From Acanthamoeba sp. SK_2022b (taxonomy: Eukaryota; Discosea; Longamoebia; Acanthamoebidae), in assembly GCA_027943245.1 (NCBI GenBank), contig JANDJZ010000005.1, positions 178,385 to 242,384 of the forward strand: a stretch of DNA of 64,000 nt, read 5' to 3'. Shown piece by piece: positions 39,558-50,263 of the stretch. The position numbers and the translations under genes were made by a program. Below the pieces are notes generated by a model. It was given only the letters and a program-made list of their open reading frames with translations, made no database searches and was not told the DNA's origin. The first letter of the stretch is position 1, and the number at the start of each line of letters is the position of its first letter.

Positions 39558-42500
39558 TCACTGACGCTCCAGACGCAGGATGAAGGTGCGGATCTCCATG
39601 GGGCGCAGGTCCACAACGGGCAAGTCGGCGCTGACTTCCTTCCTCGGCTCCTCGTTCTAGACGGCGGCGGGGCATTTGTGTAAGCGATTGTATAGAACTG
39701 ATGAGTGACTGCGCTGTACCTGAGCGATCGAGGAGGCGGTCTTCCACTTGTAGCGCTTCACCTGGCTCTTGAGCTGATTGGCCGAAAGGTTCATCTCGGA
39801 GATCTTGGTCACCCTCAGGTTCTTGAAGATCGACGACAGATCGACCTGGGCGGGCTTGGAAAGGCTCGAGTCCTCACCCACGGCGTAGATGTGTGTCAAA
39901 CGCAGCAGGACCTCGCCGGTGAGGGCCAATGTGCGGAGGTTGAGCAGGTGCACGTTGGGCGGAAGGGCCGACACCAGCGGCAGGTAGGTGTCTTTGTACG
40001 ATCCGAACCAGGAGTTGGCATTGCCCTGTCCTCTCCCACGTCAGTACCACGCAAGGCTAGCACTGAAAAGGAGTGAGTTGACTGCACGTACAGAGTAGTC
40101 AGCAAAGAGGACGGTGGGCGGGTTGTTGATGTGGTAGGCCATGGTGCGCAGGGCACGGCCACCATCCTGGACGGGCGTGAACGCCAGGCGGTGGACCGTG
40201 CGCACGGCTTCGGTCTCGTTCAAAGGCTCACCCACTCCGCGGTAATCGTCATGAAGCAGACGCCTGTGCAGCATCACCTGCGATACGTTTGCATTGCAAC
40301 GGAGGTGGTTACATCAATACCGTCGACATACGTGGGAAGAGTTGACACAGCAGGGAGGCGGGAGAGGGATTACCTCAAGCTCACCGTCGGCCACACTGCC
40401 GCAGGCCTGGCTGCGGTCGTTGACGACCCTGGTGATGATGTTCGCAAACGTCAGCAGGCATGCCATGCGTTTGGGGGAGGAGATGAAGACGTGTGGCATT
40501 ACGTAATCTGAGCGTTTCCGCTGCGCAAGAAGGCAGCCGAGTTCATGGGGTAGTAGTTGCCTGCCACCGGCTCGGTGACGTTGAGATGCCATGTCGGGCG
40601 GTAGTTGTAGCGCCTCTTCTGCATCTCCTGGCCCTGCGAGTCTGTGTACCAGGTCGAGTCCGTGCTGAACCCACGCGTCGCGTAACGCGTGATGACCTGC
40701 GAGAGATCAAACGCAGAAGTAAAAACGTATGGGTTTCATGTTAATCGATGCCAGCACACGAACGCAGACGCACGAAACATACCTCCTTGCCGCGGTGATC
40801 AGAGATGTCGATGGGCCCGATGGTGTACTCGAACTCGAGGAAGGGCTGGTCGGCGTACAGGCGCACGGTCTGGGTGGCCCATGTATTGAACACCTGGCGC
40901 ACCTCTGCGCAAGCGCTATCAGCAGGAAGATGGCGACAAAACCAGAGAGGGGAAGAGAGTGGAAGAAGGAAGACGAGAGCTTTACCCGAAGACAGGGCGC
41001 CCTTGATGAACTGAATTGTGGGGATGTTGTCCTTGGTCATGTTGAAGGCGTAGGTCTCGTTTGGACGGAAGATGTAGGCGCCGCTGGGCTGAGTGGAAAG
41101 CTTGTTGTTGCCCGTGCTCGAGTTATACCTGCACTTACACACGTTGATCAGCGAGTTACTCCGGCCAAAACGGGAGGACTCATGTCGCCGGCACACGTAC
41201 CACAAGAGACCCTGGTCGATGAAGACCTTTTGGCCGGTCTGCAGGTTCTCGACCAGCTCCAGGCGGTTGGTGACCGAGGAGAAAGTGGCCCGCAGGTACT
41301 TGTTCTCCAGCACCGCAGCCCTATCGCCGCTCGGCACCAGCTTGTGGGTCACCGCATCACTGTAGTCATCGCCATCGTCAACAATAACAACACGAACCGA
41401 CGAGCCCGTGAGGACAACAAACACCGCAACCTCGGAACACACTCGGCGGGCCCGAAAGCGTACGTGGAGGACTCGTCGATAAGAGCCAGCTTGCGTTCGC
41501 TGGACGAGCCGCGCTGGAGGACAAAGGACAGGTAGCCCATGGGAGGCAGGTCGAGCGAGAACTCGAGGATGAACGGGAGGCCCGAGGGATCGTTGCTGCG
41601 GACGACCTGGGTCGCGATCGCCACCTTGGAGCTCACCACCACTGCACGAGCGTGAGTGCGGAAGGGGGGGGGGCGAACACACAGGCGATACGCCGCAGGG
41701 CGGAGGCGGGGACGCGACATACCGCTGACTTCCGGGACGGGGACGGGGATGCGGAAGTTGAAGGTGCGAGTCCAGGCCAGGGGGTTGTAGGCCACCACGG
41801 GCACGGGGCCGTTGGCGAGTTGGGCGGTGGCAGGGCAGATGCTCATGTTGAGGTACGGGCAGTAGGAGAACTTGGGCAGGCTCTGGGACGTCTGGCGAGC
41901 CAGCAGCTTTCCGACCACCTCCGAAACCACCTCCTGCGCGTGATCGCTGCCGATGGACAGGCGCTCCGCATAGTCTGCGTGTGTGCGCGTGAACGTGAGT
42001 AAACGTTAGCTGCTGGGGCGAGCCGCGAGGTATGTCACACCGTCGGCGACGTGCTGCTTCTCGGTGCCTGCCACGGCGTCGTGGTGCTGCGCGACTCCCA
42101 TAGCCTGCGACACAGACGACGGAGTAGGGGGACTTGGACTCCGGGATCGATTGCTGCAATTGAGAGGACGGGCAGCATACCTGGGCGAGGACTTCGTATT
42201 TCCTGATGTTTTCTTGGCTGGCAGCGCCATCGACGTCTCCGCGCGCTGTGGTGATGAGCTTCTCGGTCGCGTGCAGCAGGTTCGAGCGGGTGCGCACGTA
42301 ACCTGCGACGGCATTGAGGAGGAGGGGAGGTTAAGGGCAAAGCGAAACGTTACCCATTGTTGGAGGGAGGTGGTGCGGTACCCTTGAGCGCAGGGCGAGA
42401 GGTGAAGTAGCCGGTCCAGAAGCAGTGAGGGCAGTCAGCGTAGGGGAAGAAGTCGTCGGTCTTGACAGTCCAAGCGATGTTCTTCTCCTCGGCGGCCTTG

Positions 42501-44383
42501 TGCACGTACTATCGCCACGATAGAGATGAGCCACCTGAGCCTAAACAAGTCAAACACGACTGCAACGCTCAGGGCGCCGTACCTCAATGTAGATCGAGGG
42601 AGTGCTGTAGAACACGTTAAGTTCATACTCGGGATGAGCGTTGATGTAGCGGATCAGCTTGTCCATGTTCTGCACACAAAAGTGGCGTAGAATCAAGTAA
42701 AGGTCATTCTACCATGTACGCGCTACCCCCCGAACAAACCACGTGTGCTAAAGTAACGACCAAAAGAAAGTAAGGCACCTTGAAGTTGATGTTGGCGTTC
42801 TCGTACTGGAAGTCGGAGCCGAACGCGAGCATGATGTTGTTGGTACGGTAGCTGCGGACGGACGTGTCAATCAAAAGCACGGGCCCGAAGCGCTTCTAAG
42901 CAAGAGGCTCCCACGTACGCCAACTGCCTGGTCTTGATCTCAGCCGCCAGCTTATCGGCGCGCTCCTTGATGTTGACACCGAACAGACGCGGGTCGTCCT
43001 GGATCGGCGGAACGTCGTCACACTGGAAGCAGAACCCGTCCGGAGGACCATAGCCGTCTATAGGTGCGAAGCCAGAGTCAGCCCGAGCAGAGAAGATGGA
43101 GGCTCGATGGACCAGGGTCCAGTGGTCGGGGGCTGGGCATGTACCATACATGACCGAGGTGAAGATCTCGGTCTCCTGGCCAAGTGACTCGGAGCCCCTC
43201 CACACGATCTCCATCTCCTTGGTCTTGTTGCGGAGCGCGTAGTCCTGGTAGTCGATCCTCGAGAAGAAGAAGGCTGGAGTACAGTAACAGCGTCACATCA
43301 TCAGGAGCAACTCATTTGTAAGAGCGTGGCCATTTTTCTGGTAGGCGGCAGCAGTTCTTGCACGAGATGTACCGTTGAAGCCCATCTGAGCAAAGAGCGA
43401 AGCCTGCGTGGAGGCATGGCCGAAGGGGTCTGCGCGCAGTGTGTGGGTCAGCCGGCAACGCAACAGATAGGTGTGCATCGCCAATCACCGTGCGCGTTGG
43501 GGCATACCAATGTGCCAACCGATGGTGGGCCGCACGCCAAACTCCCTCTCCAAGAAGAGGTGTCCCTCCGTCATTTGATCGATGACCGCTGCACCACACA
43601 AACGGCCATCGAGGTGTGAGAGAAAAGGGATACGGCGGATGCGACGAGGCGTGTGTTTGGGGGGGGAGGGGATTACCAGGGTAGAGGGTTCCGGCTTCGT
43701 CGTTCATGCACCATCCGCCGTTGATGAACTCCAGGCGGCGCGCACCAACGAGGCTACGCACGACGGTCTTCATGTCTTCCGACTGCTCGTTCCACCACCT
43801 CTCGAAGAAGGCGATTTCCACGTAGATGAACCTGCGAGCGCACGTCGTCACGGCAGCTCAGCCGACCGTGGCCCAGTGGCACCTGCCCACCGCTGCGAGC
43901 GGGTCGTACCTTCTCTCCGGGTTCTGCAGGAGGGCCGCGATGACGGAGTCGAGAATGTACTGCACTCCGGCATGCTGGATGGTGTTGTTCGCACCGTAAT
44001 AGTACTCGTCCACCGTTTTCAGCCATCCCACGTCCTAGACCCACACCCTTAGCATCAGTGCCCTTCTCTTCGTAACCTTATTAATAATAGCGAACTTAAT
44101 AGATCGTCAATATTGATCAATAACTGTTGCTCCGTTGGTTAGTTTGTATTGATTTAACGAGCCGGCCTATTGGGAGTGCCTAATCGAGACTACACACTCA
44201 AAAGCACACAGATTTAAAGGATCTAGTGGAGGGAAAACAACAAAGGAATAAATTAACAAAGGGGGATGAGTAACGTACGTCGTGGGTGTGCGGCACTACG
44301 TGAAGATTGGTTACCTCGGCGCTCGCGCAGCCAGCCCAAGCGAAGAACGCTGCCACAAAGATGAAGATGCTTATGGCCTTCAT
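39558..44383 (-). CDS. Lysosomal-type alpha-mannosidase (glycoside hydrolase family 38)
   Basis: Hydrolyses alpha-linked mannose from N-glycans in the lysosome or outside the cell. Start ATG 44383 begins a signal peptide ([22 protein letters not shown], cleaved before EVTNLHVV). The active-site motif [12 protein letters not shown] is rebuilt across an intron. Next come [15 protein letters not shown] and the nucleophile motif [16 protein letters not shown] (about 43380-43510). The middle has [39 protein letters not shown] and [24 protein letters not shown] (about 41960-42100), all typical of MAN2B1-like enzymes. C-terminal beta-sandwich blocks follow ([30 protein letters not shown]), ending in LERQ with TGA at 39558-39560. 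About twenty introns. Length is around 1,000 residues, normal for the family. Confidence 0.92.
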
Positions 44384-44720
44384 CGTGGGCGGCCTTGTGT
44401 GGGGATACAGTGCGGGCGTAGTTGCTGTCCGCCTTTTCATTGCTCCCACAGCTGCCATTGGTTGACCTTGGCGTCAAATAGGACGCACGCAGCCGCGCGT
44501 AAGCGGTGCGCTCACCAATGTGGGCCAGGCGTCGCTTCGACAAGCAGCAGTCAGTCTGTCCATACAACCCCTTTAGCCTTCCCTTCTGATCATCACCATC
44601 AGTAGCTTTGAGATGGAAATTGTTTGTCACGCGTTCGAAGAGAGTGAAAGCCCAGCCAGGCGACATGTACAGTGCTATGCATTCATTTCTCCGTTTTCAT
44701 CAGCTTACATTCACGCTGGC
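44384..44720. other. Gap between YbaB-like stop and mannosidase start
   Basis: Minus-strand promoter and 5' region of the mannosidase and 3' end of the YbaB-like gene. One frame extends the mannosidase N-terminus upstream, but the signal peptide fits ATG 44383. Nothing else seen. Confidence 0.45.
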
Positions 44721-45198
44721 TCATCGTGGAGACCGGTCGTTGTCGTCATCGCGTGGAGGAGGCTCAGGCCGAGGTTCAATGTCGTCATCGTTCGCACTCT
44801 CCTCAAGCACCTTGAAGAGAGCCTTTTGCGATTCCTCTATCGTCGCCCTCTCGACCTGCACCGGTGATAGACCGGTTAGATTTATAAAAATAACTAGAAA
44901 CCAAAATCCTGATGTAGGTGCGAGCCTGTGTCATGGCAGTGTTCCACGCGGTGAGGGTGAGGTCCTCTATTGCCCCCACGTGGTGGCTACCGAGGGCAGG
45001 ATCGATCTTGAAATCGATCAGACGGCCCAGCCCGTCCATCTGCAGGGCCACCATCCCGCCCCCAGCCTCCCCCGCAAATCGTCGCTCCTCGAGTGCTCGC
45101 GCCATGCCGCGCGTCCATCCGCGTCCCTTGCCCAGCACTGCCTTGAGCCGCCGCATTGCCTCCTCCATTCCCTCCGCTCCTCCCTTGTGCCGCCACAT
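44721..45198 (-). CDS. YbaB/EbfC family nucleoid-associated-like protein
   Basis: Small protein of about 140 residues. ATG 45198 starts MWRHKGGAEGMEEAMRRLK. The core GEAGGGMVALQMDGLGRLID, then FKIDPAL, then AIEDLTLTAWNTAMTQ matches the YbaB/EbfC dimer fold of bacterial DNA-binding proteins. An intron follows, and the second exon reads VERATIEESQKALFKVLEES and ends in an acidic Pro-rich tail (PRPEPPPRDDDND) with TGA at 44721-44723. The donor is ambiguous: either GTTTCT after RIL or a GC-type donor right after MTQ, which gives the better family alignment. Such proteins are rare in eukaryotes apart from organelle-targeted copies. No clear presequence is visible. The gene starts only 48 bases after the MUS81 stop. 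Confidence 0.75.
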
Positions 45199-45225
45199 CT
45201 TGCCCTTATGTTTTTTTTTTTGTTT

Positions 45226-45231
45226 TTTATT
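45226..45231 (-). terminator. Polyadenylation signal for MUS81 in a 48-base gap
   Basis: AATAAA on the minus strand, 16 bases after the MUS81 stop and about 28 bases before the YbaB-like ATG, in an A-rich run. Confidence 0.45.
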
Positions 45232-45246
45232 TTTTGGTATTTCTTG

Positions 45247-48200
45247 TTAAAAAGATATCGACTTTTCTTGCTGTGGTCCGAAGATCTCGGCTAGTGCTTC
45301 GTATATCGCCCGGCTGTTGATGGTGCCCGCTAAAGGGTTGGTCTGCTCCTGTGTGTCACCATCCTTCTGTTGCTGTAGTTTCTCCGCAAAGTGGTGATGA
45401 TGCAGGGCGTCGATAAGGCTCGTGGGCGTGGGGTAGGCTCGAGAGATGGCGAGCGCGTCGGTGTGCGAGATGCCAGGCACGTAGAGGAGCATGCGGGCCC
45501 AGGTGCCCAGCTCAGCGTTGAGAAAGTTGTGCTTCTTGAAGGCGGTCTGGAAGGCCCGGAACGAGTACTCGCTGCCATCGAGGCCGTGTTTGTTGTAGTG
45601 CCGGCGCAGGCGCTTGGTCATGCGCCACACATAGGCCGCCGTGTCGTACTGCGTGAACACGTGTTCGATGAAGAGGTTGTTCCGCCCTCGTGGCTGGCTC
45701 TCGATTTCCATCAGGAAGAAGTCGATGATCGCGTCAAAGCTCTCCCTGATCGCGTGGGACCTCGCAGGGTCAGCAACCACGTGCGCTCTTGGGTTGGGCA
45801 GCAGTACCGCGGGAGCTGTGGGTTGGTTGCATAGGGCTGCTCGAGGAGAAAGACAGTGTTGAGTCGACTCCCCTTCAGCCGTCGATACTGGTCGTCCAAT
45901 CTCGTGTCATGCAGTGAGGCCACGAGGTCCCGCATCGTCTTGCGCTCCACGATCCAGTCCAGCACCACCTCCTCTCTCGGCCACTTCGTAGGCACGCATA
46001 CGAGCCTGTCAACCCATTGGTCGGCGACCAGTGAGTGGGGTGGTCAGCGTACCGAGAGCACGTCGGTCGGGCACCGCCTCCGAGCCACCCAGATATAGTC
46101 CCCGAGGGAGAGGCCTCGCCGGTCGATAGCGATGCCTCGCTCCCGGAGGTCGTCCTGTCTCTCGTCAAAGCATTCCCACACCTTGTCGGTGATGCCCTTC
46201 GCTTCCGAGCTGCAGTGATAGCCCCATCTAGATCAGCAACAATCCGGGAGGAGCTACACTCGAACGGGGAAAGGCCAAACCTGTCGGTGACGAGCACCAC
46301 CTCCCAATCGCGCTTGAACTCCTCCGGGCTCACCTCCACTCGCCTCGGCTCCCGATAGGGCGAGGCCTCGAGATCGTCGTCAGCGCCAGACCTGCCCGTG
46401 GTGGTGCTTCCGAAAGCGCTACCCATGCCCCATGGCTTGGAGTCAATCGCCTGTTGACAGTACAACCGCGGCAGCGGGAAAGGTCAGCCATGGTTGACGA
46501 GCGCGTGATTGAGAAGGGTAAAGAGAGCGAGTCGAGTACTGAAAACGGAGAGGTCGATTCTGCACCTGCGCTCTCTGACGTCTCGACCGGTCCAGTAGGT
46601 TGTGGCGCCACTCCCCGCTGCTGGGTGTGGCGGAGGTAGGGGCGACAGTGGCCGTGGAAGCCGATGTGCCAGAGGAGGTGGTGCACGTGGACACGGGTCT
46701 ATCTACCTCGATGTCCCCGTTGTTGCCTGTGAAGCTGGCCAAATTGGTGGCGGCGGGGGCCAAGAGAGCAGCAAGGCCTGGTGGCGATGTTGCGCGATAG
46801 GGCGAGGAAGCGCACGACAACGCCAAGGGCGCCGGAGACGCGGACGAGGGGCGAGGCGCAGATGAAGGGAGGAGTGCGGGTGTGCTGGCGGCACGCGTCA
46901 GGTCCCGTGTGGGAAGAGGAGGAGAGGAAGACGAGGGCCGCGGAGGTTGTGAGGCTGGCGGCGGCAGAGTGGGGAGAGTTGGCAGGGGGACGTTATCTCG
47001 ATGGCGTCTTTGCATGTCGACGCTGATGGCCTCGAGCGCCATCAGGCACCCTTCCTCGGTAAGACCGCACCTCTGTGCTCCTGTAGCGACGATTACCACA
47101 ACGATGACATGACGACAGACACGCTCAGGTGAGACATGGAGCTCCTGGGGGGGGGGGCTCTGGGAAGTCCATATGGAAGTACTTTCTTCGTGCACGGCAA
47201 CAGCTCCCCTCTTGAGAGTGGCCTTGACGATATTCCAGACGCACTGAGGCTGTAAAAGTGGCGTTGAAACGGAATTGGGTGAGCACACGGGGACTCGCAT
47301 AGGTTGCGTACAGTGAAGCGGGCGGTGACGCACGCCTTCTCCTGCAATGCGCGGGCAGTAAAGTTTCATTATGGGGAACAACTCCTGCGGACCTGCGCTT
47401 GTATGCCCCGCCTGCAAGGGAGAGGAGAAGCACACTATCAATCGCTCGGGTCCTGTGTTGACCAACGACAGCCAGGTAAACGAAAAAGGCAGAATAACGT
47501 GCCTGGCGGAGCATGTGAAGGGCAATAAGGAGAGCGCAGGGCCCGGTGAAGGACTTGAAGCGATAGTCCTGCTTCCCAATGCCCGACGATGGTGACGTGG
47601 ATGGCGACGTGCGACCGAGCGGCGAGCTACTCAACACATCGGAGCTGCTTGGCCTGCGCTCCTCGACAGTCACCGGTGCTGGCGAGGTCGCCGTCTCTGC
47701 AGTTGGTTGTTGTACGCTGGGTTCGTGCGTCGCTACGCCCCTGTGAACACACGGGCGCACAAGTAAGCAGGGCGCATGCGCGGCAATGGAGTCCCCGTTC
47801 GTACCGCGCGTAGGTATTGCACAGGGCGATGAAGTTGGCGGAGACATGTGCGAGCACAGAGTCTGCTCCCGGCATCCTTTTAAGCCAGTCGGGGGCGGTC
47901 ACGCTGTCGCAAATGACCGCGGCCAGACAGGCGATGATGTGCTTGCACCAGCCCTTCTGTACACATATTCACATGTCAAGCCAATCGCGCGCGTGCACAC
48001 GCCAGTTGGTTGCCTGACGTACATGGTGCCGCGAGGCGGACGTTTGACGTGCACACAGGCACTCCGCGCGTTTGAAGCTTCGCCCAAAGTCAATGATCAC
48101 TTGATACGAGTCCGCGTGCTGCCCCAGCACGCGGAACTCAATGCGGCGGTCCGGCAGCTCATGCCGTGCGATCACAGCGCCCACGAGGTAGTAGGCCAGA

Positions 48201-50106
48201 CCTCGTTGCACCGACCCTTTGTCAGGCGCATACGCTTCCAGATATGCCGGGAACAACTCCATGACATTGGTCGCTCCTACGACATGTCTGAGATGAGACC
48301 TTCAAAAATGTTGAGGCTACAGCACATCCACGGCGTACCGCGCATACGTTCGGGCAGCTGACCGGGCCGAGCCGAAGGAGCAGCAGCGCCGGTGCGAGCT
48401 TTCTTGGCATGGGGTTCGTCGGCCTGCGCATTTGCGCTCGCGGTTGGAGCCACGGCGGGCAGGTCTGGAAGGGACGCATTGCGGCGCGATCGTTTTGCAC
48501 CGACTGTTTTGCCAACGAACGCGCTCAGAAGTTGCCGCTCGTGACGTGTCGGTGCACCACCAAATAAGGAGGCGGATGACGACGTACCGACCGCCGTGGT
48601 GCTCGCAGCCACGGAAGGGCTGGCAGCCCCGGAAGGTGACACGGGCGCACTGTGGCTCCCTGCCACGACCGCGCGATGTGAGGTCTGTCTGAGGCCTGTA
48701 CCAAGAGAACAGGAGCCAAACCTGGAATCGCAGAGGGCGAGGAGAAGCTCAACACTCGAGCAGATCTGCTTCTGTTGGGCGGCGGTGCCGGCGAGGTGCG
48801 CACGGGCGACACCACCCGCTGCTCTGGTGCTGGGCTCGCTGGAGCTTGGGCGAGTTCTTTGCGCAGGATCTCCGCCGCGTGGAGGATCACCCGCTGATGT
48901 CCTGCGCAATAATCAGTGCGGGAACGCCAAGTCGAATCTGTGTCAGGAAGCAGGGCTTACCGAGCAGCGTGATGCCCATCGCGTTGAGGTCCTCCGCAGA
49001 CAGGTACTGCAGCTCCACGGGTCGCGTGAAGCCATTTTGCGCTAATCGCTCCGCATACTGGCACGTGTAGCGGAACGTTAGCGTTGGGGTGAGCACTTTC
49101 ACTTGTGTTGACGCACGAGAGCGCAGCGTGGATACCTGAGGATAGCCGAGCATGACCAGCCAGTCCCCAACAAAGGAGCTTCCGAGGAGGCCCGCATTTG
49201 TTGTTTGCCCAGGCGAAGCCAGCTGCATTGTGGGAGACGTAGCCGACAGCCGTCGTTGGCCGTTCGGCGTTGGTGTTGCACTTCCTCTTCGTGAAGCTGC
49301 GCGACCGCGTGTAGAATCAGTCAATTGTGAGCACACAGCTAGGGGACAGCCACGGGGAAGCATACATGACGAAGGCGACCTCGGCGATAGAGGCCTAGAG
49401 AGCGGAGGAGGTATCTCATAGACGTCCGCATCCACTTTTGTTTGTACGTGACTTGCGGTTTGTGCTTTCACCTCGATTACCTCTGGCTCGTCTTCCTGCG
49501 TCAAGTCAAGGAGAAAGCTGTCCTCGGAGCGCGTAACCTGCATTCACGATCAAGTGAGATCAGAGAGCAAAAGGAGCATCGGGACTGGAGATTGTGTACT
49601 CGAGAGGGAGTGGCCGATGCCTGTTGTTTGGCGGGAGGAAGGGTGCCTTCGCGCTCGTCGGAGATCATGGTGCCGAGCTGCTGAATCAGGGTCGTCCGAA
49701 TGGCCGTGTCCACTGCATCAGACGCCCACGCTAGTAGCACAGCAGCAGCGTGAGCTGGCGTAACAACGGTTCAAGGCATGAGCCACAAACGCATGCGGTA
49801 CCGCCAATGCCCCTAAAGGATGTGAGCTCTTCGCCCCGTTGGATAGGCAGCGGGTACTCCCTCAGGCACTCCACCACCTACGCAGCGCCCCACGCACCAC
49901 GTGCTTCAAATTTTGAGTGATCAACTCGGCTGTCAGTCGCCTATGGCATGAAGATGAGGATAGACCTTGAGAAGGGTGTGCGATTTGTTGGCTTCGCCGT
50001 TCTGCGCAAACTCGCGATGTCGCACCAGCAAGTTCCCCGCTACACTCCTGTTCCAATCTGCTGCAGTAGGAGCCGTTGGGCCTATCGTTTCTTCGTCCTT
50101 CTTCAT
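45247..50106 (-). CDS. MUS81: MUS81 structure-specific endonuclease with inserted SAM and SWIM modules
   Basis: ERCC4-type nuclease that cuts branched DNA at stalled forks and recombination intermediates. Start ATG 50106 (MKKDEETIGPTAPTAADWNR). NKSHTLLK joins VVECLREYPLPIQRGEELTS and FRGIG (about 49830-49990): the MUS81 N-terminal helix-hairpin-helix. Then come a SAM domain, a SWIM finger, and a winged helix (YRFKSFTGPCALLIALH; WNIVKATLKRGAVAV; GLTEEGCLMALEAI at 47050-47560). The nuclease follows: VVLVTDSSEAKG (rebuilt over an intron), GLSLGDYIWVARR, LDWIVERKTMRDLVASLHD with the catalytic ERKxxxD (about 45920-45960). The end has the second HhH MLLYVPGISHTDALAISRA and TAA 45247-45249. Catalytic residues are intact, so it is MUS81 rather than EME1. 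It looks roughly twice the usual 550-630 residues. One N-terminal exon carries the SIM-like PEVIEV. Confidence 0.88.
47915..48070 (-). other. SWIM-type zinc finger encoded within MUS81
   Basis: AECLCARQTSASRHH joins KGWCKHIIACLAAVI across a GTACGT...CAG intron, giving CxC-x13-CxH, the SWIM pattern (seen for example in the recombination factor SWS1/ZSWIM7 and in MULE transposases). It is preceded by FRVLGQHADSYQVIIDFG, which fits the beta strands before SWIM fingers. The exon then runs to CNTYAR and joins GVATHEPSV in frame. Confidence 0.75.
48848..49180 (-). other. SAM domain encoded within MUS81
   Basis: FVGDWLVMLGYPQ, YAERLAQNGFTRPVELQYLS, AEDLNAMGITLLG and HQRVILHAAEILRKEL, rebuilt over two introns, give the five-helix SAM pattern (W...L...Y...F......L..L...DL...GI...G.R..IL..I..L). 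SAM domains mediate protein oligomerisation or RNA/protein binding. Confidence 0.8.
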
Positions 50107-50263
50107 TTGCTAGATGAGTTTTTGTTTGGCAAAAAAAAAAAAGAAAAAGAGAAATTAAGTATCATAATAAATAAATGCATTTATTGTGGCCGTTCAGTGC
50201 GAAAGCCGTGGGGAAGGAGGGTCTCGTGTGAGGTGTGAGAGTGATTGCGGTGGTGGGAGGAGA

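Noticed and set aside
45247..46470. EME1 (non-catalytic partner) instead of MUS81
   Set aside because: The ERKxxxD catalytic signature and the MUS81-type HhH and winged helix are present.
46600..47112. Plus-strand Arg/Gly-rich frames
   Set aside because: Antisense of the Ser/Pro-rich MUS81 linker; low complexity only.
47627..47902. SWIM-containing protein as a separate gene ending at 47627, with MUS81 starting at ATG 47847
   Set aside because: Possible, but a GTACG...CAG intron of about 50 bases joins the SWIM exon to the winged-helix part in frame, and the MUS81 N-terminal HhH lies upstream of SAM and SWIM at 49.8 kb. One gene explains all pieces better.
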